A stretch of DNA of 64,000 nucleotides from Fodinibacter sp963800505. Its GTDB lineage: Bacteria > Actinomycetota > Actinomycetes > Actinomycetales > Dermatophilaceae. Positions within the stretch are counted from its first letter, which is position 1. Every line of letters starts with the position of its first letter. The notes under the pieces are model-generated. The model worked only from the letters and a program-made list of their open reading frames with translations, did no database searches and was not told the DNA's origin. The stretch covers positions 124,001-188,000 of the forward strand of contig CAWDBL010000009.1 of NCBI GenBank assembly GCA_963800505.1, written 5' to 3'. The translations under genes were made by a program, and so were the position numbers. Positions 11,536 through 19,742 of the stretch are shown here, piece after piece.

Positions 11536-12325
11536 CGCCCCACCCGAGGGCGAGCGCTGGTCCTCCTGGGACGGCGCGACCCATGGCCCGAGACCCCGGC
11601 CCGACTGGGTGATCACCGAGCTCGGCGCCGTCGAGAGCGACCTCGGCGTGCTCAAGACCGGCAAGGAGGCCGACGTCCACGTGCTGCGGCGCTGGGTGCC
11701 GGGCACCGACAGGGTCAGCACGATGGCCGCCAAGCGCTACCGCAGCGGCGACCACCGGCTCTTCCACCGCGACGCCGGCTACCTCGAGGGGCGCCGCGTG
11801 CGCAAGAGCCGCGAGATGCGGGCGATGGCCCGGCGCACCGACTTCGGCAAGCAGGTCATCGCCGGGCAGTGGGCCGCCGCCGAGTTCGACGCCCTCGGCC
11901 GGCTCTGGGAGCTCGACCTCCCGGTGCCCTACCCCGTGCAGCTCGACGAGAGCGAGATGCTGATGTCGTTCGTCGGCGACCTCTCCGGCGACACCCCGGT
12001 CGCGGCCCCGCGGCTGGTCTCGACCCGGCCCGAGCCCGACCTGCTCGCGGAGCTGTTCGAGCAGCTGCGCACGGCGATGCTCACCCTCGCGCACCACGGC
12101 TGGTCGCACGGCGACCTCTCGCCGTACAACGTGCTGCTGCACGACGAACGCCTGGTGATCATCGACTGGCCGCAGATCGTCGACGTCATCGGCAACCCGC
12201 AGGGGTTCGAGTTCCTCGAGCGCGACGCCACGACGATGTCGACCTGGTTCGTGCGCAAGGGGCTCGACGTCGACCCCGGCGAGCTCGTCGGCGACCTCGT
12301 GGCGGAGGCGACGAGCCGGTTCTGA
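11471..12325 (+). CDS. RIO1-family serine/threonine kinase-like protein
   Basis: About 284 residues. It has a RIO-type kinase fold: an ATP site around VLKTGKEADVHVL with Lys and Glu for phosphate binding, AAKRYRSGDHRLFHRD, catalytic loop WSHGDLSPYNVLL (HGDLSxxN), and metal motif IIDWPQ (Asp-Trp instead of DFG). This family is found widely in actinobacteria; archaeal and eukaryotic RIO proteins mature ribosomal subunits, and the bacterial role is unsettled. The GTG at 11471 has AGGAG upstream and follows a short ORF with a better ribosome site. The oxidoreductase gene starts 28 bp downstream from its own leaderless promoter. Confidence 0.88.
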   Translation: MAHQPFHLPAKQALFATDTSPDAPPEGERWSSWDGATHGPRPRPDWVITELGAVESDLGVLKTGKEADVHVLRRWVPGTDRVSTMAAKRYRSGDHRLFHRDAGYLEGRRVRKSREMRAMARRTDFGKQVIAGQWAAAEFDALGRLWELDLPVPYPVQLDESEMLMSFVGDLSGDTPVAAPRLVSTRPEPDLLAELFEQLRTAMLTLAHHGWSHGDLSPYNVLLHDERLVIIDWPQIVDVIGNPQGFEFLERDATTMSTWFVRKGLDVDPGELVGDLVAEATSRF

Positions 12326-12340
12326 GGGGGGCGGACGGCC

Positions 12341-12346
12341 TACGCT
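12341..12346 (+). promoter_or_regulatory. -10 box of leaderless oxidoreductase gene
   Basis: TACGCT, 7 nt before the ATG at 12354, with no ribosome-binding site between. It lies in the short gap after the RIO-kinase stop. Confidence 0.6.
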
Positions 12347-12353
12347 GCGTCGT

Positions 12354-13400
12354 ATGCCGTCCGCGCCCCTCGCCCTCGAGACCTCGTCCGTGCCCGACCC
12401 GATGGAGGCGCCGCCCATCCGCTGGGGCGTGCTCGGCCCGGGCGGCATCGCCAACACCTTCGCGGATGCCGTGCACGAGGGCACTCGCTCGCACGTCGTC
12501 GCCGTCGGCTCCAGGTCGCTGGAGCGCGCCCGGGACTTCGCCGGGCGGCACGGCGTCGAGCGGGCGCACGGGTCGTACGCCGACCTCGTCGCCGACCCCG
12601 ACGTGGATGCCGTGTACGTCGCCAGCCCGCACAGCGAGCACCACGAGCACGCCCTGCTCGCGCTGCGCGCCGGCAAGCCGGTGCTGGTCGAGAAGGCGTT
12701 CACACGCAGCCTGCGCGAGGCCGACGAGGTGCTCGAGACCGCCTCTGCCGCAGGCCTGCTCGCCGCCGAGGCGATGTGGAGCCGCTACCTGCCGCACTAC
12801 GACGTCATCCGGCGCACGGTCGAGGCGGGCACGCTCGGCGAGGTCGTGCTCGTCGACGCCGACCACGGCCAGCTGCTCTGGCCCGACGGGCCGGCCCGGC
12901 TCTCCCAGCCCGAGCTCGCCGGTGGCGCCCTGCTCGACCTCGGCGTCTACCCCGTCTCGTTCGCCGACCACGTGCTCGGCGGCCTCGAGGGTGTGTCGGC
13001 CCGCGGCACGCTGACCGACCTCGGCGTCGACGCCACCACCACGATCGAGGCCCGCGGGCCCGGTGGCGCGATCGCCCACCTGTGGTGCTCCATGGCGGCC
13101 GCCACCTCGTGCCCGGCCCGGGTGGTGGGCACGCAGGCCCGCCTCGAGGTCGAGGGCCGGTTCTACGACGTCGCGAGCGCGGTGCGGCTCGTCGGCCCTG
13201 ACGACACCGTGCTCGACGAGTTCGTCCCCGGGGTGTCGACCCGCGGCTTCCGGTTCGAGGCCGCCGAGGTGGCCCGCGCGCTCGAGGCCGGGCGGCTCGA
13301 GACCTGGTCGATGCCGTGGGACGCCACCCGGCGCGTGCTGGCCGCCATGGACGAGGTGCGGCGGCAGGTGGGCGTGGTCTACCCCGGCGAGGACGGCTGA
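12354..13400 (+). CDS. Gfo/Idh/MocA family NAD(P)-dependent oxidoreductase
   Basis: 348 residues. The N-terminal Rossmann fold binds NAD(P) through WGVLGPGGIANTFA (about 25-38). The family EKP motif is present as VEKAFT (Lys as catalytic residue, about 113), and the trans-dehydrogenase-like C-terminal half includes GGALLDLGVYPV. Such enzymes oxidise sugars, inositols or trans-dihydrodiols. The GGALLDLGVYP signature resembles the dimeric dihydrodiol dehydrogenase branch. The substrate is unknown. The downstream response regulator starts 1 nt after its stop, so they are probably co-transcribed. Confidence 0.92.
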   Translation: MPSAPLALETSSVPDPMEAPPIRWGVLGPGGIANTFADAVHEGTRSHVVAVGSRSLERARDFAGRHGVERAHGSYADLVADPDVDAVYVASPHSEHHEHALLALRAGKPVLVEKAFTRSLREADEVLETASAAGLLAAEAMWSRYLPHYDVIRRTVEAGTLGEVVLVDADHGQLLWPDGPARLSQPELAGGALLDLGVYPVSFADHVLGGLEGVSARGTLTDLGVDATTTIEARGPGGAIAHLWCSMAAATSCPARVVGTQARLEVEGRFYDVASAVRLVGPDDTVLDEFVPGVSTRGFRFEAAEVARALEAGRLETWSMPWDATRRVLAAMDEVRRQVGVVYPGEDG

Positions 13401-13401
13401 G

Positions 13402-14067
13402 GTGACCGTGCCGCGGGACGGCACCCGGGTCCTGGTCGTCGACGACCACCCCGTCGTGCGCCGCGGCATCGTCGCCCTGCTGGGGTCCCTGCCGTGGACC
13501 GCTCCCCCGGTGGAGGCGGCCACCGTCGCGGACGCCCGCCGGCTGGCCACGACCGAGCGCCCCGCCCTCGCGGTGGTCGACGTGGGGCTGCCCGACGGCG
13601 ACGGCATCGCCCTCGTGGCCGAGCTGGCGGTCATCTCGCCCGGCTGCCGAGCCCTCGTGCTCACCATGGACGGCTCGGCGCAGACGGCACAGCGGGCACT
13701 GGCGGCCGGGGCGGCCGGCTACCTGGCCAAGGACGCCGACCCGCAGCTGGTCGTCGACGCGGTGACGACGATCGCCTCGGGCGGGCTGGTGCTGGGGTTC
13801 GACCTCGCCGCAGGGGCGCTGCAGCTCGCCGGGCCCTCGCCCCGGGGGCCGGGGGCTGCTGCAGGACCGTTCGACGGGCTCACCCCGCGCGAGCTCGACG
13901 TGGTGCGCGGCGTGGCCGAGGGGCTGGGCAACCCGCAGATCGCCCGGCGGCTCGGCATCAGCGAGAAGACCGTGCGCAACGTGCTCTCCGGGGTGCTGCC
14001 CAAGGTGGGTGCCGGGGACCGGGTGCGCCTCGCGCTGCTCGCGCACGAGCACCACCTGGGGGGATGA
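13402..14067 (+). CDS. NarL/FixJ-family response regulator
   Basis: 221 residues. The receiver has an acidic pocket DD at about 14-15, phosphoacceptor Asp60 in VVDVGLPDG and Lys in GYLAKDAD. After a Pro/Gly-rich linker, a LuxR-type helix-turn-helix covers about 155-215 (LTPRELDVVRGVAEG, IARRLGISEKTVRN). It should bind DNA as a phosphorylated dimer. The partner kinase is expected in the same transcript, but the candidate kinase at 14570-16307 is damaged and lacks its histidine box, so this regulator may be an orphan. GTG start, 1 nt after the oxidoreductase stop. Confidence 0.93.
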   Translation: MTVPRDGTRVLVVDDHPVVRRGIVALLGSLPWTAPPVEAATVADARRLATTERPALAVVDVGLPDGDGIALVAELAVISPGCRALVLTMDGSAQTAQRALAAGAAGYLAKDADPQLVVDAVTTIASGGLVLGFDLAAGALQLAGPSPRGPGAAAGPFDGLTPRELDVVRGVAEGLGNPQIARRLGISEKTVRNVLSGVLPKVGAGDRVRLALLAHEHHLGG

Positions 14068-14567
14068 CGGGCGCCGCACCCGGCGATTGCGGGCGTACAC
14101 GGGCCGGAGGACACTGGGGTCGCCACCCGGGGGCGGGCACCGGCCCCCGACCCAGCCAAGGGGTTCGACGGGTCGGGGCACGCGCTGCGGGTGCTGCAGG
14201 ACGCCAGTGGCCGACCGACCGCCCGGAGGAGCAGCTCGCGCCGAGCGCCATCCCCGGCGCCAAGGGCCCGTTGCCCGCCGTGCTGGCGATGCTCGACTCC
14301 TACGGCAGCGGGCCGGCGCCCGGCGTGCGCGACAGCCTCGCCGACGTGCTCGGCCATTGGGTGACCGGGAGGTTCGAGCTCGTGCGGGCGCAGGCACCCG
14401 GCCTGGCCGCGCGGGTGCCGCTCGTCGGGCGCTGGGTCCCGTCGGGGGCGCACCCGGTCGACCCGGTGGGCCCCCTCGACCCGGGTGACGTCGACCCGCT
14501 GCCGCCCGGCGGCATCCCCCACACGGGCAGCTGGTTCCACAACCTCATGCACCGCCTCACCGGCTGA
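14064..14567 (+). CDS. unknown small protein, N-terminus uncertain
   Basis: Read from the ATG at 14064, which overlaps the regulator stop by 4 bp, this gives 167 residues. The last 110 or so look like a real conserved protein (PEEQLAPSAIPGAKGPLPAV, then FELVRAQAPGLAARVPLVG and GGIPHTGSWFHNLMHRLTG). The first 50 residues are Arg/Gly-rich and look out of frame. Another frame just upstream reads AKGFDGSGHALRVLQDASG and would join smoothly near 14210, so a frameshift or a wrong start is likely. No family recognised. It sits between a response regulator and a sensor kinase, so a link to that pathway is possible but unproven. Confidence 0.5.
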   Translation: MTGAAPGDCGRTRAGGHWGRHPGAGTGPRPSQGVRRVGARAAGAAGRQWPTDRPEEQLAPSAIPGAKGPLPAVLAMLDSYGSGPAPGVRDSLADVLGHWVTGRFELVRAQAPGLAARVPLVGRWVPSGAHPVDPVGPLDPGDVDPLPPGGIPHTGSWFHNLMHRLTG

Positions 14568-14569
14568 CC

Positions 14570-16307
14570 ATGCCGTCGGCGACCGCGGCCGGGAGGTGGG
14601 CGCTGGGGGCCGTGGCCGCCCTGATGGGCGTGGCCGCACTGGGGTTGCTCGTCGGGCCGCCCGGGCGGCTCGACCCGCCGACGAGCGAGTCGGTGGCCGT
14701 CGCGGCCGGGTTCGTTCCGGTGGGCCTGTTCCTGCTGCGGTACCGGCCGGCCAGCCGCACCGCCCGGCTCACCTGGTGCGTGGGCGCGCTGGCCCTGCTC
14801 GGCCTGGCCGCGGCGGCGTGGTCGGGCACCACGGCGGGCGACTGGCTCACCCAGTGGTCGTGGTGGCCGCCCCTCGCACTCGTGCCCGTGCTGCTGCTCG
14901 GCTTCCCCGACGGCTCCGCGGGGGTGCGCACCCGGCGGCTGACCGGCATCCTGCTCGCCACGGGCGCGCTGTCGTCGGCCCTGCTGGCCGGCGCCGCCGC
15001 GCTGGCCCCAGGCTCCCTGCTCACCGACAGCGAGGCGCCACTGCCCGTGGCCTGCCGACCGCTGCTCCTGGGGTTCGCGGCACTCGCCGTGCTGTCGGTC
15101 GCCGGGCTGGTCGTCGCGCTCGGTGTGCTCCTGCGCCGGGCGCGCAGCCGGGAGGGGGCCACCCGTGCGCAGGTGCTCTGCCTCGCACCGGCCGCGGTGC
15201 TGCTGCCGGTGGGCATCGGGCTCGACGCGCTCGACGTGCCGTTCGCCCTCGTGCCCGCGGTGCTGGCCCTGCCGGCGAGGATCGGGGTGGCGATCCTCGA
15301 GCACCGCCTCGACGACCTCGACCAGGTCGTGCGGCGGGGCCCGCTGCGGGTGGTCCTCACCCTCGTCGTCGTCGCGCTGTACGCCGGGGTGCTGCTGCTC
15401 GTCGAGCCCGTCGCACGCGCCGGCCGTCCGGGGGTGGCCGCGGCCTTCGTGCTGGCCGCGGTGGCCGTGCTGCTCGACCCGGTGCGCCGTGGGCGCCCCG
15501 GACGAGATGCTCCGGACCACGGCCGACGCGATCGTGGAGGCCCTGCGCCTGCCCCGGGCCCGGGTCCCGGTCGACGTCGACGGCCGCCGGGTGGTCGTGG
15601 CGGAGAGCGGGCGCGCCGACACCGACGCGGTCACCTTCCCGCTGACCCGTGAGGGCCGTGACCTCGGTGAGCTGGCGGTGTGGACGCGCCGGAGGGGTGA
15701 GCCGCTCACCGCCCCGGAGACCCGCCTGCTCGAGGAGGTGGCCCGCCAGGCCGCCGTCGCCGCCCAGGCGCACCGCCTCACGCTGGCCCTGCCACTGGTC
15801 GGCACCGACGCCGAGCCCGCCGTCGGCCGGGTGCTGACCGACCTCGGGGACCTCGGGCGGTCGGTGCGCGAGATCGTCGACGGCCTGCGCCCGGCCGCCC
15901 TCGACCGGGGTCTCGAGGCGGCTCTGGCGCACTCCGCCCGGGCCGTCCTCACCGGGCGCGAGGTCACCGTCGAGGCCTCCGGCCCGCTGGAGCAGCTGCC
16001 CCCGGCGGTGGAGGTCGCCGCGTTCCGGATCGTGACCGAGGCGGTGCACAACGTGGCGCGGCACAGTGACGCCACGGAGTGCGCCGTGCGGCTCGAGCTC
16101 GACGGGGACCTGCGCATCTCGGTGCGCGACAACGGATCCGACAGTGTTCTGTCGCCGGGTGTCGGCGTGGGCACCGCCTCGATGCGGGCGCGTGCCGAGG
16201 AGCTCGGCGGCGCGCTGAACCGGACTCACGACGGCCGCGGGACGGTGCTCGAGGCGAGCATCCCGGTCAGTGGCCTCCCGGCGGACGACGGGACGTCGTC
16301 CCGCTGA
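14570..16307 (+). pseudogene. degenerate sensor histidine kinase (DesK/NarX-type)
   Basis: Two frames together spell a membrane sensor kinase. From 14570 to about 15490: six or more hydrophobic segments and the HRLDDLDQVVRRG region typical of this kinase class. Then a frame change, followed by DEMLRTTADAIVEALRLP, a GAF-like stretch, and an HATPase_c domain (EAVHNVARHSDA, RDNGSDS, GVGTASMRARAEEL) ending at 16307. The region at the junction that usually holds the cytosolic linker is missing. The HisKA_3 segment with the phosphoacceptor His (normally RRDLHDGLGP) is also absent between QAHRLTLALP and VGRVLTDLGDL. As sequenced it cannot autophosphorylate. It follows a NarL-type regulator and an unknown gene. 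Confidence 0.75.
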
Positions 16308-16425
16308 GGCCGGGACGTCGTCCGTGGTGCCGGGGACGCCCGGCGCCCGACGGTGGGGTGGAGGCCGATCCGGCCCCGCACCCATCGCCCCGGGTCCTCC
16401 CGGTGGCACACCGAGAGGACCCACC

Positions 16426-17023
16426 ATGAAGCAGCTCAGCAGCTTCGCCGGCCAGAACTGGACGATCGTGCCGGTCGCCCGTGCCCCGCGGCTCCCGCGC
16501 CCCGGCCCGGTCGCCGGCCCGCTGCCCGATGTGCACGACATCGACATCGACATCACGCCGCAGACCACGGACCTGCCCTACCCGAGCAACCAGCTGTGGC
16601 AGCTGACCCTCACCGGGGTCGTGTTCTGCGACGTGCAGGGCACCGTGCGAGAGCGCCTGGAACCAGGAGACCGTGCAGTTCATGCCGGACATCGGCCCGG
16701 CGCTGCGCTACGCCGCGTCGACGATCGGCGCCCTCACCGGGGGCAACGCGGTGAACTTCGACGCCGACCTCTGGGCGCCACACGCCACCCCCGCCACCAC
16801 CTTCAACGCGCAGGTGGCGAACAACTCGGGCCACGGCGTCGATGCCTGGCGGCCGGCGCCGTTCGGTGTCGCGACCGACGTGTTCGGCGTGCAGCGCAAC
16901 CACCTCTTCAGCGGCGTGCGCGCCGACGTGGTGGTCCGCGACGGCGACGCCATCGTGCACCGGCTGGCCTACCACGTCACCCTCGTCGGCCGGCTGACGC
17001 TGCACGAGGTCATCATCGCCTGA
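16426..17023 (+). pseudogene. unknown protein gene with +1 frameshift
   Basis: An ATG at 16426 with AGAGGA upstream opens a frame (MKQLSSFAGQNWTIVPVA) that is coherent to about residue 74 (GVVFCDVQG). A second frame then continues the same protein (ESAWNQETVQFMPDIGP) to a stop at 17023. The switch occurs near 16648, consistent with one extra base. Joined, it would be about 198 residues, soluble, with no signal peptide or recognised domain. The second half has HRLAYHVTLVGRLT near its end. Either a genuine frameshift or a base-call error. Confidence 0.65.
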
Positions 17024-17082
17024 CCACACGCACGGATGCCGGCGATACGGCGGTTCGCCGGCACCACGCGCGGTGACGTGGC

Positions 17083-17088
17083 TAGCGT
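17083..17088 (+). promoter_or_regulatory. -10 box of leaderless upstream ORF
   Basis: TAGCGT, 7 nt before the ATG at 17096. The geometry equals that of the other leaderless genes here, but the first ATG opens a 17-codon ORF rather than the membrane-protein gene. Confidence 0.55.
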
Positions 17089-17095
17089 GTCGCCC

Positions 17096-17149
17096 ATGAC
17101 GTCGACCTGCTGGCCGCGTCACCGCGCTGCGGCGTGCGGTGCGCGATGA
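17096..17149 (+). CDS. 17-aa leaderless upstream ORF
   Basis: The ORF starts at the position expected for a leaderless transcript from the TAGCGT box and encodes a 17-residue, Arg/Cys/Trp-containing peptide. Its TGA overlaps the ATG of the DUF4239 gene (ATGA), the classical geometry for termination-reinitiation coupling. Leaderless upstream ORFs that couple to a downstream gene are known in mycobacteria. No function for this peptide is implied by its sequence. Confidence 0.4.
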   Translation: MTSTCWPRHRAAACGAR

Positions 17150-17970
17150 ACCTCCTGCGCTCGGTGCTGATCCTCGCCGGCGTCACCGGGATCGCCATCG
17201 GCGCGATGCTGCTGGTGCGTCGTCGGGCGCCCGCGGGCAGCTACTACCAGGACGGCGACCGGGCCGCCGGCGTCTTCGGCGTGCTGGCCACCGGGTTCTC
17301 GGTGCTGCTCGGCTTCATCATCTTCTTGTCGTTCCAGGCCTACGACGACACCCGGGCCGGGGCCGAGACCGAGGCCACGCTCGTCGCCCAGATGGTGCAG
17401 ACCGCCCAGCTGATGCCGGCCGCCTCGTCACAGGAGCTCACCGGACAGCTCATCTGCTACGGCCGCTCCGTGGTCGGCACCGAGTGGGATGCCGTGGCCG
17501 CCGGGCGGCTGCAGGACTCGATCAACCCGTGGGGCTCGACGATGTTCCTCGAGGTCGCTGCCCTGCAGCCGAGGAGCGACACCGAGCAGTCGGCCTACGA
17601 CCGCTGGATGGCCCAGACCGACGACCGGCAGCAGGCCCGCAACGACCGGGTGCACACGGCCGAGGGCATCCTCCCCGCCCCCCTGTGGCTGGCCCTGTAC
17701 GTCATCTGCGCGCTGATCTTCTGCTTCATGCTGTTCTTCGCGGACAGCTCCGAGTCGGCGGTGACCCAGTCCGTGCTGATGGGCAGCGTCGCCGCCGTCA
17801 TCACCGTGCTCATGCTGCTGCTGGGCTTCTTCGACAACCCGCACGGCGAGGGCCTCGGGCAGCTGCAGCCCACCGCCATGGAACGCTCGCTGCGCATCAT
17901 CGACAGCGAGGTCGCCGCCCTCGGCCTCACGATCGAGCCGCCGTGCGACGCGGTGGGCGCCGCCCGCTGA
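17146..17970 (+). CDS. DUF4239 (bestrophin-like) membrane protein
   Basis: About 274 residues with four predicted membrane helices: about 3-22, 42-63, 180-202 and 209-230. A 115-residue polar stretch between helices 2 and 3 begins YDDTRAGAETEATLVAQMVQ. This helix-pair arrangement and the conserved start of the loop fit the DUF4239 family, often described as bestrophin-like. No ion-channel function is shown for it here. ATG at 17146 overlaps the stop of the upstream 17-aa ORF; a GTG at 17134 is an alternative start. It converges on the next membrane-protein gene with 7 bp between stops. Confidence 0.8.
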   Translation: MNLLRSVLILAGVTGIAIGAMLLVRRRAPAGSYYQDGDRAAGVFGVLATGFSVLLGFIIFLSFQAYDDTRAGAETEATLVAQMVQTAQLMPAASSQELTGQLICYGRSVVGTEWDAVAAGRLQDSINPWGSTMFLEVAALQPRSDTEQSAYDRWMAQTDDRQQARNDRVHTAEGILPAPLWLALYVICALIFCFMLFFADSSESAVTQSVLMGSVAAVITVLMLLLGFFDNPHGEGLGQLQPTAMERSLRIIDSEVAALGLTIEPPCDAVGAAR

Positions 17971-17977
17971 CGCTGCG

Positions 17978-18673
17978 TCAGGGAGCCGGGTCGGTGCTGC
18001 CGGTGGTGCCGGTGCGGTCCCGGGGCCGGGTGAGCAGGATGACGACGCTCACGAGCAGCACCCACAGCGGGAACACCAGCTGGGCCCACTTGTGCTCGCC
18101 CCCGGCCACCAGCAGCACCAGCGCGCTCGCGTAGCCCAGGTAGGACACCCAGCGAGGCAACGCACCAGCCCGGATGCCGACCGTGCTCACCGACAGCGTG
18201 AAGACCGCGGCCATCCGCATCGCGTAGACCGAGATGAGCGTCTGGGTGCTCCCCCGGCCGAAGGCGAACAGCGCGGCATCGGCGTCCGGCCGGGCCGCCA
18301 GCTCCAGGATGCTGTTCGTGGCCGCGGCCCCGGAGAACAGCATCGCCAGGAAGAGCAGGCCACTGCCGAGGAACACCGTGGAGAAGAGGCGGTCCTCGAT
18401 GTCGCCGAGCTGCTCGCGCACCACCCCGATGAACCACAAGAAAGCGATGCCGCCGAACGGCACCAGGTGCAGCGACCAGCCGATCAGGCGACGGTTCCCG
18501 GCATCGGACTGCAGGGCGGCGAGGCCGTCGTCGCGCAGCGCCAGGCGCATCATCGTCATCGCGGTGAGCAGCAGCACGGCGAAGACGATGCCGGCGAAGG
18601 CGGCCGCCCGCCGGGTTCGCCAGAAGCGGGCCGTGAGGTGCGGCGCGCCGGCGACGCTCTCGGGGGTGCTCAC
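17978..18673 (-). CDS. multipass membrane protein, unknown
   Basis: 231 residues, mostly hydrophobic, with about six membrane segments (around 17-40, 57-78, 95-120, 140-165, 170-190 and 200-220). The N-terminus is short and polar. No family recognised with certainty. The GTG at 18673 overlaps the stop of the L,D-transpeptidase gene by 4 bp, so it is translated from the same message and may act on the same envelope process. The frame is open further upstream but there it only mirrors the transpeptidase gene. Confidence 0.8.
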   Translation of the reverse strand: MSTPESVAGAPHLTARFWRTRRAAAFAGIVFAVLLLTAMTMMRLALRDDGLAALQSDAGNRRLIGWSLHLVPFGGIAFLWFIGVVREQLGDIEDRLFSTVFLGSGLLFLAMLFSGAAATNSILELAARPDADAALFAFGRGSTQTLISVYAMRMAAVFTLSVSTVGIRAGALPRWVSYLGYASALVLLVAGGEHKWAQLVFPLWVLLVSVVILLTRPRDRTGTTGSTDPAP

Positions 18674-19615
18674 CGGACGACGACGCGGCTGCCGATCGGC
18701 ATCAGCTTGCTGGCCCAGATCATGTCGATGGCGGCGTTGCTGAGCCGGGCGCACCCGTGCGAGTCGGGGTACGGCGGGATGTTCCCCGAGCCGTGCACGG
18801 CGATGCCGCGGTTGAAGAAGCGGGGCCGCCACAGCGTTCCGAGCGAGTTGGTGACCTCGCGGTCGACGCCGCGGTAGACCTTGTAGCGGCCGCGCGGCGT
18901 GCGCGCGATCGCCTGGTTGCCGGAGGTGGAGGTGTACTCCTCGCCGCTACCGGTGGAGGTGTTGAGGATGGTGCGGACCGCGCCGTCGCGCACGACGAGC
19001 AGGATCTGGCGGTCGATGTCGATCTCGACACCGTCGCCGTTCAGCGTCGCCTTCGGCCGCGTGCCGGCCGCGAGCGCCTTCATCGTCTTGGGCCCGACCA
19101 CCCCGTCACGCCGCAGGCCCGCGGACTTCTGCAGGGCCCAGACGGCCTGCTGGGTCAGCGACCCGAACGAGCCGTCGGGGGTGGCGAGCCAGTAGCCGAG
19201 CTCCTTGAGCCGTTGCTGCAGCGCCAGCACCGTCGGCCCGGAGTCACCGAGCCGCAGGTTGGTTGCCGGTTTCGGTTTCGGCTTCGGCGTGGGCTTCGGC
19301 GTGGGCTTCGGTGTCGCGGTCGGTGTCGCAGTGGGGGTGGGGGCCGGCGTGGTGGGCGTGGGGATGCTCGAGGACGGCGTCTGCGCAGGTGCCGACGTCT
19401 CGCTGGGCGACGGGGCCTCGCTGGGCGTCAGCGCCGGGACGGGAGTGGGGCTCTTCGTCGGCGCCGAACGTCGTTGCCGGCGACGTGGTCGCCGCTCCCG
19501 CGGCCACCGGGGTGCCGCGGCCGGGCACCCAGGTGCCGCACCCGGCGAGCAGCACGGCGGCAGCCGTGAGCGCGGCAGCGGCGCTCGCCGTGCGCGTCCT
19601 CGTGGTCCGACCCAT
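18670..19615 (-). pseudogene. L,D-transpeptidase lipoprotein, frame-broken
   Basis: The 5' part (ATG 19615, ribosome site GAGGGA) encodes a lipoprotein signal ending LLAGCG. A change of frame near 19465 is then needed to reach a Thr/Pro/Lys-rich linker, a peptidoglycan-binding domain (LRLGDSGPTVLALQQRL) and a YkuD catalytic domain with AVHGSGNIPPYPDSHGCARL (His and Cys nucleophile). No start codon lies in the linker, and the only in-frame GTG (19230) is inside the binding domain, so the break is real in this sequence. An intact product would make 3-3 peptidoglycan crosslinks outside the membrane. The linker is coded by a short Lys-Pro-Thr repeat, a plausible slippage site. Confidence 0.75.
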
Positions 19616-19742
19616 CAGTTCCCTCGCTCTCGTGCTCCGGTTGCGTCCACCAGCCCCCCACAAGACGGGACCCCGGTGGCCTGCGCAACTCGACTCGCCC
19701 GTCGTGACCGACTCGTTAGCCTTGCAGCCGACCCCAGGCGCG

